Made by a program: the position numbers and the translations under genes. A DNA stretch of 19,235 nt, from assembly GCA_913020235.1 (NCBI GenBank), contig CAJWBT010000006.1, positions 1 to 19,235 of the forward strand, written 5' to 3'. Below, piece after piece: positions 7,653 to 14,855 of this stretch (the stretch's first letter is position 1; every line of letters starts with the position of its first letter). This DNA comes from an uncultured Chloroflexota bacterium. GTDB taxonomy: Bacteria; Chloroflexota; Dehalococcoidia; UBA3495. The notes under the pieces were generated by a model, which saw only the letters and a program-made list of their open reading frames with translations, did not search any database and was not told the origin of the DNA.

Positions 7653-7758
7653 GATATCGCGACGTTTTCGGGACGCCGAGAGGTTCCTTCGGTCCTGGTG
7701 TGACGCGGTTGCGGGTCACTGGACCTTCAGCCATAGCTTAGGGACTGTCGAGAGTAAG

Positions 7759-8802
7759 TTGAGCCTCTTCAAAAGAACGGCCGTGGCCACCGGGTGGTGG
7801 TTGTGGAACCCCAAAGCCAGGCTGGCTTTGGGGTTCAGTATCAGTCCGTTGGTCGTGTACCTGGTGGTCCGCGACATGGATTGGGGCGCCCTTTCCATCG
7901 AGCTTCATGATTTTCCCCTTCGCTACGCTATTGCATCTCTCCTGATCTTCACCTTGGCTACTGCGGTGCGCGCCTATCGATGGCAAGTCCTGTTCGTGGG
8001 GGAAAAGGTTCCCCTGCACCGGCTACTCCTTGTCCAGAATGCCGGTATCGGCCTGAACAGCCTCTCTCCCATCCGGCTCATCAGCGAAGCGGCTCAGTAC
8101 GTGCTTTTGACCCTCCGATATCGGGTCAACAAGGAAACAGCGGCTGCCACCCTTGGGGTGCAACGGGTGTTGGATTTCGTCATCAGTGCGCTCCTGCTGG
8201 GCGTCGGGTTGGTGTTGCTGCCAGGCCTCAAAGGGTTTGCTCTCTATGTTCTGGGAGCAGGCGTGCTGGCCATTTTCAGCCTGATGGCGGTGCCCGCCAT
8301 TATCTGGTTCGGCGCCCGGCCGGGCCTGGCCCGCCTGCCGATGTTGGCTTCAACCGCAGCCTCGCTGCGAAAGCTGCTCCAGGCCAAGCTGAAACTCACA
8401 TGGTCTTTCCTGTTGACCCTGAGTTACTGGCTGATACTGGGTTTGGCCGCCTGGGTGCTGGCCTACGGCATGGGCATCGATATTTCGCTTCTGCTGGCGA
8501 CCCTGCTGGTTATCGCCACTTTGACATTCGTCGCCCTGGTGCCCTCGTTGCCGGCTTCGATAGGCACTTTCGAGTTCGCGGCGTACTACCTGCTGACGGC
8601 CTTCGGGGTTGCGCCGGTGGAGGCGCTGGGCTACGCGCTGGTCATCCACGCCATACTGTTCCTGCCCCCAATTTTGGTTGCCTTTCTGGTGGTGGTCAGC
8701 TGGCTTCCAAGAAAGCGAGCGCAGGATGCCGCCGCCGCCGAACCAGCTTCTGAACCAGCTACTGCCGCGGAAAGCCGGCCGGCCTCCCCCCGTAGTTACT
8801 GA
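7759..8802 (+). CDS. flippase-like integral membrane protein (LPG synthase TM-region family)
   Basis: This polytopic inner-membrane protein resembles the UPF0104 / lysylphosphatidylglycerol-synthase transmembrane family, whose members are often found as lipid or polyprenyl-linked substrate flippase-like proteins. The fold is seen as ARLALGFSISPLVVYLVVRDMDWGAL (first helix), then AIASLLIFTLATAVRAYRWQVLF, a central loop with NSLSPIRLISEAAQYVLL and GVQRVLDF, and about five more hydrophobic helices. The family C-terminal motif appears as VPSLPASIGTFEFAAYYLL. A hydrophilic Ala/Glu/Ser/Pro tail of about 25 residues ends it. The start is uncertain. I use the TTG at 7759 (347 residues, near family length), preceded by GAGAG, because the 45 residues from 7624 are not family-like; a GTG at 7783 is also possible. 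No catalytic domain is fused, so LPG synthesis itself is not implied. Confidence 0.8.
   Translation: MSLFKRTAVATGWWLWNPKARLALGFSISPLVVYLVVRDMDWGALSIELHDFPLRYAIASLLIFTLATAVRAYRWQVLFVGEKVPLHRLLLVQNAGIGLNSLSPIRLISEAAQYVLLTLRYRVNKETAAATLGVQRVLDFVISALLLGVGLVLLPGLKGFALYVLGAGVLAIFSLMAVPAIIWFGARPGLARLPMLASTAASLRKLLQAKLKLTWSFLLTLSYWLILGLAAWVLAYGMGIDISLLLATLLVIATLTFVALVPSLPASIGTFEFAAYYLLTAFGVAPVEALGYALVIHAILFLPPILVAFLVVVSWLPRKRAQDAAAAEPASEPATAAESRPASPRSY
7806..7836. repeat. perfect 13-bp inverted repeat inside the flippase-like gene
   Basis: Arms GAACCCCAAAGCC (7806-7818) and GGCTTTGGGGTTC (7824-7836) pair perfectly around the five-base loop AGGCT. The repeat lies about 50 bases past the chosen start and encodes the run NPKARLALGF leading into the first helix. 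No T-tract follows. In mRNA it would be a very stable hairpin. See findings for possible meanings. Confidence 0.85.
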
Positions 8803-9117
8803 ACCAGTACCAAAATTTAGCCGGGTCCCGCCGGGTCCTTCGACGCGCTCAGGACGAACGGAATTGCCCCGTTCGTTGAATGCCGGCGAGCCGGACTTAT
8901 CCGGCCGCGGCGCCCGCCCGCCGGATCTTCCTTCCGACCTTCATCGCCACTGCTCGTGCCGTCCGGCTTCTGCGGGCCTTCGCATTTTGCTCATATTACG
9001 TAAAGTGTTTAGCTGATGCCGGCCCACCACGTTCCCCTATAATTGGCTGCAATCATCCTGGCTGCCGGCTGGGGCAGTTGCAGTCGATCGCGTTGAGGGC
9101 GATTCAGGAGGGGTGGG
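8803..9117 (+). promoter_or_regulatory. gap between flippase-like and binding-protein genes, with a -10 element
   Basis: This 315-base non-coding stretch holds the hairpin cluster at 8831-8905, an A/T-rich patch near 8990-9012 and an exact TATAAT at 9038-9043. No good -35 is found 16-18 bases upstream of the TATAAT (GATGCC at 17), so an activator may be needed, or the match may be chance. A start near 9050 would leave a leader of about 68 bases ending in the AGGAGG at 9106-9111. Nothing else is recognisable. Confidence 0.4.
8831..8905. repeat. REP-like palindromic element and hairpins after the flippase-like gene
   Basis: GTCCT (8835-8839) pairs with AGGAC (8851-8855) around a TCGACGCGCTC core. 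ACGAACGG (8854-8861) pairs perfectly with CCGTTCGT (8869-8876). GCCGGA (8890-8895) pairs with TCCGGC (8900-8905). An 8-base direct repeat CCGGGTCC (8821-8828, 8831-8838) precedes them. The core resembles a CTTCGACAAGCTCAGG-type dispersed repeat that I recall from environmental genomes; copy number here cannot be checked. The cluster may also act as a terminator for the upstream gene. Confidence 0.5.
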
Positions 9118-10911
9118 ATGAGGCATGTAATAAAGGCCAGGTTCTTCGTCATCGGGGGGCTAACCCTGCTGTTCTTGGCCTGTACCTCCACCACACCCAC
9201 ACCCACCACCGCTCCCGCTCCGCCAACCGTCGCCGCGCCGGCCAGCACGCCGGTCCCGGCGGCCACCGCGACAGCGACAGTGCCGGCGCCCGCTCCCACG
9301 ACCGTTCCAGAGGCGACACCGGCTCCGGAGCCGACAGCTACACCACTCCCCACGCCGGTTCCCACGCCAGCACCAGCGCCGCCCAACGGCAAGTCCGGCG
9401 GCTCGTTGACGGTAGGCAGTTTCGCCGACATCCCGCATCGGGACGTGCATCAGGCGGTCCAGGAAGCGCTAACCTCCCTGGGCCCGGGATTGGCCTACAG
9501 CCGACTCCTCAGGTTGCGCTCAGACCCAAACCTGGATCAACCCAACTTGCTGCTCGAGTGCGATCTATGCCAGAGTTGGAGGCTGACAACGGATTTCGCC
9601 TATGAGTTCCAGCTTCGACCCGACGTCCGCTGGCAGAACATTTCCCCCGTCGACGGCCGCGCCCTGGTGGCGGACGACCTGGTGTTTAGCTACGAGCGGC
9701 TGCGCACGCCCGGCTGGCCCAACGCTTCTCTGTTCACCTCCATCGGCGAGATAGAAGCCACCGGCCCTCACACCCTGCGGGTCAACCTGGCTTCGGCCGA
9801 CGCCGACGCCCTTTTGTCCCTGGCGGACGGGCACAGTAAGATCGTGGCCCGAGAGGTCGTGGAGCAGTACCAGGACCTGCGAGATGGCCCGGTGATCGGC
9901 ACCGGCGCCTGGCTCTGGGAGGGGACCGAGACTGGGATCGGTACCACGCTAGGCCGGAACCCGGACTATTTCGAGAGCGGCCTACCTTTCCTGGATGAAT
10001 TGGCCATAAAGGTGATCAAACCCCTGGGCGCCGGCCGCTCCGCGGACCGGGAGCGCCTGGCCGCGTTCCAGGGCGGGATGGTGGATGTGGTGCTGCTGCC
10101 ACCACCGGAATGGCAGAAGCTTCAAGCGGCCGGTACCGACATTGGCTCGGTCCTGACCAAGCAGGCCGGGACCGGCGTGATGTTCGCGATCAACGTGCAG
10201 ACCCCTGTCTTCAGTCGCCTGGAGGTGCGCCATGCCGTTTTCAGGGCCATGGACCCGTGGGACTACGTTGATACCCTCTGGTCCGGCCAGGGGTTTGTGA
10301 GCCTGGGAATACCGGTGCAGGGTCCCCAATGGCTGTTGGGCCGGGCGGAGATGCGCAACGACTACTTCGGCGACCCCGGCGTTGCTCGTGAGATGCTGGC
10401 CGCCTCGGGGCTATCAGCACCCGTGGACGTCGAGCTGACGGTGCGGACTCAGGAATCCGGGGATATCTATCTGGAGCTTGAACAGAGCGTGGTCAACGAC
10501 CTACGGGCCGTCGGCTTCAACCCAAGAATCCGGCGGCTCAATCCGGCACAGTTCAGTGAGACGGTCTTCGATTACAAGGACTACCAGGTGGCCTTGGGGG
10601 TCCTGCCGCCCACGTCTACCAGCAACAGCTTCCTTCTGGCCCTGCTGCACAGTAGCGGACGGTGGAATATCGCGGGCCACGAGGACGAGCTGTTGGACGG
10701 CATGATCGAGCGGCAGGCCGCCGAGTTCGATCCGGACCGGCGCGGAACCCAACTGCAAGACATCCAGCGCCACGTCCTGGAGCAAGCCTACCTGTTCAGC
10801 CCCATTACCGGCACTTCTCGCTGGGTGTTCAAGCCAGGCCTGAAAGGCTTCCACCCGAACACCACCCTATCCGAATACAACTACTGGTCCCGCGCCTGGC
10901 TGGACCGGTAG
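9118..10911 (+). CDS. ABC transporter substrate-binding lipoprotein, family 5 (peptide/nickel type)
   Basis: This is a membrane-anchored solute receptor of 597 residues that would hand a ligand, typically an oligopeptide, to an ABC permease. Residues 1-22 are a lipoprotein signal with lipobox LFLAC and Cys22 as the lipid-modified residue. A Pro/Thr/Ala-rich spacer of about 70 residues (23-94) follows. The SBP_bac_5 domain starts at GGSLTVGSF and shows the family pattern LRPDVRW...ALVADDLVFSYERLR near 165-195 and IGEIEATGPHTLRVNL near 210. An unusual CDLC pair lies near 145, where the family normally has a LAESW-like sequence; the SW of that motif is kept (QSW). The ATG has AGGAGG six bases upstream. 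No permease or ATPase gene is adjacent, so it is an orphan here. Its last 31 bases overlap the convergent sufU-like gene. Confidence 0.92.
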   Translation: MRHVIKARFFVIGGLTLLFLACTSTTPTPTTAPAPPTVAAPASTPVPAATATATVPAPAPTTVPEATPAPEPTATPLPTPVPTPAPAPPNGKSGGSLTVGSFADIPHRDVHQAVQEALTSLGPGLAYSRLLRLRSDPNLDQPNLLLECDLCQSWRLTTDFAYEFQLRPDVRWQNISPVDGRALVADDLVFSYERLRTPGWPNASLFTSIGEIEATGPHTLRVNLASADADALLSLADGHSKIVAREVVEQYQDLRDGPVIGTGAWLWEGTETGIGTTLGRNPDYFESGLPFLDELAIKVIKPLGAGRSADRERLAAFQGGMVDVVLLPPPEWQKLQAAGTDIGSVLTKQAGTGVMFAINVQTPVFSRLEVRHAVFRAMDPWDYVDTLWSGQGFVSLGIPVQGPQWLLGRAEMRNDYFGDPGVAREMLAASGLSAPVDVELTVRTQESGDIYLELEQSVVNDLRAVGFNPRIRRLNPAQFSETVFDYKDYQVALGVLPPTSTSNSFLLALLHSSGRWNIAGHEDELLDGMIERQAAEFDPDRRGTQLQDIQRHVLEQAYLFSPITGTSRWVFKPGLKGFHPNTTLSEYNYWSRAWLDR

Positions 10912-11354
10912 CTTTCAATTCCCTTCTCCAAGGCGGTCCAGGGGAGGAGGGAGCATTTGATACGCACCGGAAACTGCCGGACCACTTGGAGGGCCTCCAG
11001 GTCGCCCAGGGGCTCCTCCGTTCCCTCGCCGGGCGGCTTGCCCTGCATCATGTCCCGGAACCGCCGAGCCATGCCGTTCACCTGATCCAGCGTTTTCGAC
11101 CGCAACGCCTCGGCCATCATCGACGACGTGGCCTGAATGATAGAGCAGCCCTCGGTCTCGATTCCCACCTGGACAATGCGCCCGTCCCCGTCCAGCTTCA
11201 GCTGAAGCGTCACCCGGTCGCCGCAGAATGGGTTGTCCTCTTCTGCCTCCAGGTCCGCGTCCGGGACCGGCCCGCTATGCCTGGGATTGCGGTAATGGTC
11301 GATGATGATCCCGCCATACAGATCGTCCAGGGGCACATCGGAGGGGCTAGGCAT
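10881..11354 (-). CDS. sufU: second SufU-like iron-sulfur assembly protein
   Basis: This 157-residue protein belongs to the SufU/IscU-like fold. The three zinc/cluster-ligand cysteines and the aspartate are all present: Cys44 and Asp46 in DNPFCGD, Cys70 in ETEGCSII, and Cys134 in FPVRIKCSLLPW. The 64-residue distance between the second and third Cys is of the SufU type rather than the IscU type. The DDLYGGIIIDHYRNPRH start is typical of the family. The ATG at 11354 is preferred over a TTG at 11369 because family proteins begin near it; GAGAGA lies just upstream. A short inverted repeat (AGCGGG/CCCGCT, 11372-11386) precedes it. It lies 400 bases beyond the first sufU on the same strand. Its 3' end overlaps the convergent binding-protein gene by 31 bases. 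It may be a second sulfur acceptor or a carrier with a different partner. Confidence 0.88.
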   Translation of the reverse strand: MPSPSDVPLDDLYGGIIIDHYRNPRHSGPVPDADLEAEEDNPFCGDRVTLQLKLDGDGRIVQVGIETEGCSIIQATSSMMAEALRSKTLDQVNGMARRFRDMMQGKPPGEGTEEPLGDLEALQVVRQFPVRIKCSLLPWTALEKGIESYRSSQARDQ

Positions 11355-11384
11355 GGTTCTCTCTGCCAACCAGCGGGCAACCCG

Positions 11385-11543
11385 CTAGACGAAGTTTTGC
11401 AGGTTCCGGGGTATTTCCCTGACCCGGGCCAGGCTGTCTTCGACGCGTTCCTTGGGGAGCCGATACTCCTGGCATTTGCCGTGCTGGGCTCTTGCCGGAA
11501 ACTCGGGGCCGGCCGCGCCGCGATCTTCCGCGGAGGGCGCCAT
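11385..11543 (-). CDS. possible 52-residue ORF between the two sufU genes
   Basis: The gap 11355-11755 between the two sufU genes has no obvious gene. One minus-strand frame from ATG 11543 encodes 52 residues, with a charged C-terminal half (YRLPKERVEDSLARVREIPR) that looks able to form a helix. Third codon positions are mostly G or C, as in the real genes nearby. No clear ribosome-binding sequence precedes the ATG and I recognise no family. It ends 30 bases before the second sufU ATG. The rest of the gap (11544-11755) shows only a GGGGCCCC palindrome at 11745-11752 and no convincing promoter. Confidence 0.25.
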   Translation of the reverse strand: MAPSAEDRGAAGPEFPARAQHGKCQEYRLPKERVEDSLARVREIPRNLQNFV

Positions 11544-11755
11544 TTGAAATCGACCGGTCCTGCGGTTGGGGGTGCGACGACCGCCAGTCCTCGCTGCACA
11601 GCCTTCAGCTTAACACAAACGGCATCTGGGGAATCGTTTCCGGAACCTGGAACTCGTCAGACCATCGGCGAATCCGGTCCCGTGGAGCCATGGGAGAAAG
11701 GTCGGAGGGGGACCGGCGCAGAGTAGTAAAAGCGTGGTGGCAGTGGGGCCCCGAC

Positions 11756-12205
11756 CTACTCTGAGGTCACTGTGTCGCCTTGGCCTTCCAGGGCGGACCG
11801 CATGGCGTGCCAGGCCAGGACGGCGCACTTGATGCGAGTCGGGAACTCGGCGACACCGGAAAGGCACTCCAGGTCACCCAGTGTGTCGTAGTCCAATGCC
11901 GCGTCCGGCTCCGTCATCATTCTACGGAAGGCCTCGAATATCTCCATTGCCCTGGCGGAGTTCTGGCCCTTGACGCTCTGGGTCAGCATGGAGGCCGAAG
12001 CTTTGGAGATGGCGCAGCCGGAGCCCTGAAAGCCGGCATCGGTGATGACTCCATCAGCGACCGTAAGGTACAGGGTAATCTTGTCTCCGCAGAGGGGGTT
12101 GTCGCCGTGGACGGAGTGGGTGGCCCCATCCGGTTTTCGATAGTTGCGGGGCTTGTTGTTGTGATCGAGAAGAATCTCCTGGTAGAGGTCGCTGATGCCG
12201 GACAT
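11756..12205 (-). CDS. sufU: SufU sulfur-transfer protein of the SUF system
   Basis: SufU is a zinc-containing partner that accepts persulfide sulfur from SufS and passes it toward the SufBCD scaffold. The 149 residues contain all ligands at the spacing seen in Bacillus SufU: Cys39 and Asp41 in GDNPLCGD, Cys64 in GSGCAISKAS, and Cys127 in PTRIKCAVLAW. The insertion between the second and third Cys that separates SufU from IscU is present. The N-terminal motif reads LLDHNNKPRN, where most members have a DHYKNPRN-like sequence. The ATG overlaps the sufS TGA by one base (TGATG), so the two are probably translationally coupled, which fits their direct partnership. Confidence 0.95.
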   Translation of the reverse strand: MSGISDLYQEILLDHNNKPRNYRKPDGATHSVHGDNPLCGDKITLYLTVADGVITDAGFQGSGCAISKASASMLTQSVKGQNSARAMEIFEAFRRMMTEPDAALDYDTLGDLECLSGVAEFPTRIKCAVLAWHAMRSALEGQGDTVTSE

Positions 12206-13476
12206 CAGCTGAAGACCTCTAGGACCCGGTCGAGCCCTTTGACCAGGGCGTCGATCTCTTCCCTGGTGTTGTAGAAGGCCAGAGACGCCCTAGAGGTAGC
12301 GAGAATTCCATACCGGTCCATCAAGGGCTGGGCACAATGGTGGCCGGTGCGTACGGCGATACCCTCTCCGTCCAGAATGGTGCCGATGTCGTGGGGGTGC
12401 ACCCGGTCCATCACGAACGAGAGGATACCCGATTTTTCCTGAGCGGTCCCGATGATCCGGACGTTAGAGAGACTGGAAAGGCACTCCGTACCGTATTCCA
12501 GCAGCTCCCGCTCGTAGGCCGCGATCCGGTCCATCCCCAGATTGCCAATGTAGTCGATGGCGGCTCCCAAGCCGATGCTTCCGGCGATATTGGGGGTCCC
12601 AGCCTCGAACTTGTGGGGGAGGTCGCCGTACACCGTACTCTCCATGGTGACGGACTTTATCATCTCGCCACCACCCTGGTAAGGGGGCATTGCTTCCAGC
12701 AGCTCGGCCCTGCCGTAAAGGACCCCGATCCCCGTGGGCCCGTAGAGCTTGTGGCCGGAAAAGACGTAGAAATCGCAGCCCAGGTCTTGGACGTCCACGG
12801 TACAGTGGGGCGCGGCCTGTGCGCCGTCCAGCAGCACCGGCACGCCCAGGCGGTGAGCCATCTCCACGATCTGCTTCACGGGGTTGACGGTCCCCAGGGC
12901 GTTGGAGACGTGGGTTATCGACACCAGCTTGGTCCGAGGGCTTAACAGCCGTTCGTACTCGTCGATCAGCAGCTCACCCGCATCGTTAACGGGAACGACC
13001 CGCAGGCGGGCGCCTCTCTCCTGGCACAAGAATTGCCACGGAACGATGTTGGAGTGGTGCTCCATGCCGGAGATGATTATCTCGTCGCCCTGCCCTACAT
13101 TTGCTTTGCCGTAGGAATGGGCCACCAGGTTGATCCCCTCGGTGGTCCCCCGCACGAAGATGATCTCCCGGTCCTCGGCGGCGTTAAGGAACGCTCGGAC
13201 CTTGCCGCGGGCCTCCTCGTAGTCGTCGGTCGCCAACTGGCTCAGGGTGTGGACGCCCCGATGAACGTTGGAGTTCTCAGTGGTGTAGTACCGCACCAGG
13301 GCATCAATGACCGATTGCGGCTTCTGGCTCGTCGCGGCGTTGTCCAGATACACCAGCGGCTTGCCGTTGACCGTTTGCTTGAGTATCGGGAAGTCCTCCC
13401 TTATCTTGGCAACGTCAAACCGGACCGCGGATTCTTCCGCCACCCTCCCGTCAGACGCAGTGTCGCCGGCGGTCAT
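12205..13476 (-). CDS. sufS: SufS-type cysteine desulfurase (group II)
   Basis: This PLP enzyme takes sulfur from L-cysteine, making alanine and a persulfide for Fe-S cluster assembly. The 423 residues include a non-conserved N-terminal stretch of about 20. Key features are LVYLDNAATSQKP near 41, GMEHHSN (137-143), the PLP-binding LLDGAQAAPH with Asp217, SGHKLYGPTGIGVLYG with Schiff-base Lys243, and the active-site loop AVRTGHHCAQPLM with Cys381. The loop sequence RTGHHCAQP marks group II (SufS/CsdA). The ATG at 13476 lies in an ATGA overlap with the sufD stop. Everything needed for activity is present. Confidence 0.97.
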   Translation of the reverse strand: MTAGDTASDGRVAEESAVRFDVAKIREDFPILKQTVNGKPLVYLDNAATSQKPQSVIDALVRYYTTENSNVHRGVHTLSQLATDDYEEARGKVRAFLNAAEDREIIFVRGTTEGINLVAHSYGKANVGQGDEIIISGMEHHSNIVPWQFLCQERGARLRVVPVNDAGELLIDEYERLLSPRTKLVSITHVSNALGTVNPVKQIVEMAHRLGVPVLLDGAQAAPHCTVDVQDLGCDFYVFSGHKLYGPTGIGVLYGRAELLEAMPPYQGGGEMIKSVTMESTVYGDLPHKFEAGTPNIAGSIGLGAAIDYIGNLGMDRIAAYERELLEYGTECLSSLSNVRIIGTAQEKSGILSFVMDRVHPHDIGTILDGEGIAVRTGHHCAQPLMDRYGILATSRASLAFYNTREEIDALVKGLDRVLEVFS

Positions 13477-14831
13477 AGCTCACCTCCCAATCGAAGGCTT
13501 GTGGTCGGCACTGCCCGGAGGAAAAGCCCGTCCAGGTAGTTGCGCAGGGGCTTCAGCTTCACGGTGTCGATAATCTCGCTGGCGAAGGCGTGCACCAGCA
13601 TATGGCTGGCGGCCTCCACATCCAGTCCCCGGCTTCTCAAGTAGAACAGGGTGTCTTCGTCCATGTGGCCCGCCGTCGCGCCGTGACCGCACTTGACGTC
13701 GTCGGCGTAGATGAGGAGGCTCGGCTTGCTGTTCACCTCCGCTTGCTCCGACAACAGGAGGTTCTTGTCGGTCTGCTGGGCGTCGGTCTTCTGGGCGTCT
13801 TTTCGCACCAGGACCTGGCCGCCGAAGACCGCTTTGGACTTGCCGTCCAGGATGCCCTTGTACAAGAGCCGGCTGGTGGTGTGGGGTTTAGCGTGATCGA
13901 TGTTTATCAGGTTGTCGATATGCTGGCCGGTGGATGTGAGGTACAGTCCGTGCAGGAAGCACGAGCTGCCCGGCGCGTCCAGGAGCACCTGGAAGTCATT
14001 CCTGGCCAGGGCGGTTCCCATGGCAAATGAGGCCGAGGTGAAGGTGCTGTCCCGGCCCTGGGACACCCGGCTGGTCCCCACGTGAAAAGCGCCGCGGCTT
14101 TCCAGCAAGAGCCGGTAGTGCTCGACCTTGGCCCCATCTTCAATGACGATCTCAGTGACGGCGTTGGTGAAGTATTGGGCGCTGGGCCGGCCCACGTATG
14201 TTTCCACCAACGTCAAATCGGCGTTGGGGCCGGCCACGACCAGGGTCCTGGGATAGCTGACCCTGGGCTGGGCCCGCTCCGTGGTCATGAAGACCAGATG
14301 CACCGTTGCACCGGGCTCGGGGCCGCCGGTTACCTGAACGAAAGCCCCATCCCGCAGGAAGGCAGTATTCAGGGCCGTAAACCCATCTTCTTCGGAGGAA
14401 GCGTGCCTGGCCAGGTGCCGTTCCACCGCCCGGCCGTCGTTCTTGACCGCCTCTGCCAGGCTGGTCACGCGGACGTTACCGGCTGCCTCTGGAGCCGTGG
14501 ACAGTGCCCTGGAGAGCTTCCCGTCTACGAAGACCAGTCTAGTCCAATCGTCACTCCAAGGGGCGATCCGCTTCAAGCCCGCGGCGGTAATGGCGCCGTC
14601 CGGGTCCAGGTCCCCAGAATAGCTGAAAGCCGTCTTAGCTATCGGGGCAACGCTGGTGTATTTCCACTTCTCGTTGCCGCGGCGAGCGGTGGGAAAACCC
14701 AACTGGGTGAAGCGCGACCATGCCTGTTCGCTCAGCTCCCGAAGCCATGGCGGCACCTCGGACGCGCCGTTCCGCCGCAGGGCGTGGAACTGGTCCTGGT
14801 AGCTGGCAAGTCCGGACAGGGTTTCAGTCAT
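13473..14831 (-). CDS. sufD: SufD, Fe-S cluster assembly scaffold subunit
   Basis: SufD partners SufB and SufC in the SufBC2D scaffold where [Fe-S] clusters are built. The 452 residues start with the helical region typical of SufD, including PTARRGNEKWKYTSV near 47. The beta-helical core follows, and the C-terminal signature reads SRLLYKGILDGKSKAVFGG near 320 and LIYADDVKCGHGATAGHMDEDTLFYLRSRGL near 373-403. His383 in CGHGAT probably corresponds to the histidine at the SufB-SufD interface in E. coli. The family is related to SufB, but the KWKYTS segment and lack of the SufB N-terminal domain make this SufD. The ATG is 24 bases after the sufC stop. Confidence 0.93.
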   Translation of the reverse strand: MTETLSGLASYQDQFHALRRNGASEVPPWLRELSEQAWSRFTQLGFPTARRGNEKWKYTSVAPIAKTAFSYSGDLDPDGAITAAGLKRIAPWSDDWTRLVFVDGKLSRALSTAPEAAGNVRVTSLAEAVKNDGRAVERHLARHASSEEDGFTALNTAFLRDGAFVQVTGGPEPGATVHLVFMTTERAQPRVSYPRTLVVAGPNADLTLVETYVGRPSAQYFTNAVTEIVIEDGAKVEHYRLLLESRGAFHVGTSRVSQGRDSTFTSASFAMGTALARNDFQVLLDAPGSSCFLHGLYLTSTGQHIDNLINIDHAKPHTTSRLLYKGILDGKSKAVFGGQVLVRKDAQKTDAQQTDKNLLLSEQAEVNSKPSLLIYADDVKCGHGATAGHMDEDTLFYLRSRGLDVEAASHMLVHAFASEIIDTVKLKPLRNYLDGLFLRAVPTTSLRLGGEL

Positions 14832-14855
14832 GCGGCAGGGGCGCCGCCCAGCCGG

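Noticed and set aside
7624..7758. TTG at 7624 as start of the flippase-like protein
   Set aside because: The 45 residues it adds are not family-like, no ribosome-binding sequence precedes it, and the TTG is part of an exact TTGACA promoter hexamer.
9009..9450. Minus-strand frames rich in Gly/Ala/Val or Arg/Gly
   Set aside because: These are the complement of the low-complexity Pro/Thr/Ala spacer of the lipoprotein gene, not genes.
11605..11691. 28-codon minus-strand frame downstream of sufU
   Set aside because: It is very short, has no ribosome-binding site and mixed codon choice; chance is the simplest explanation.
11745..11752. GGGGCCCC palindrome as a terminator after sufU
   Set aside because: It is only a 4-bp stem without a loop, and the four T residues further on are too distant.
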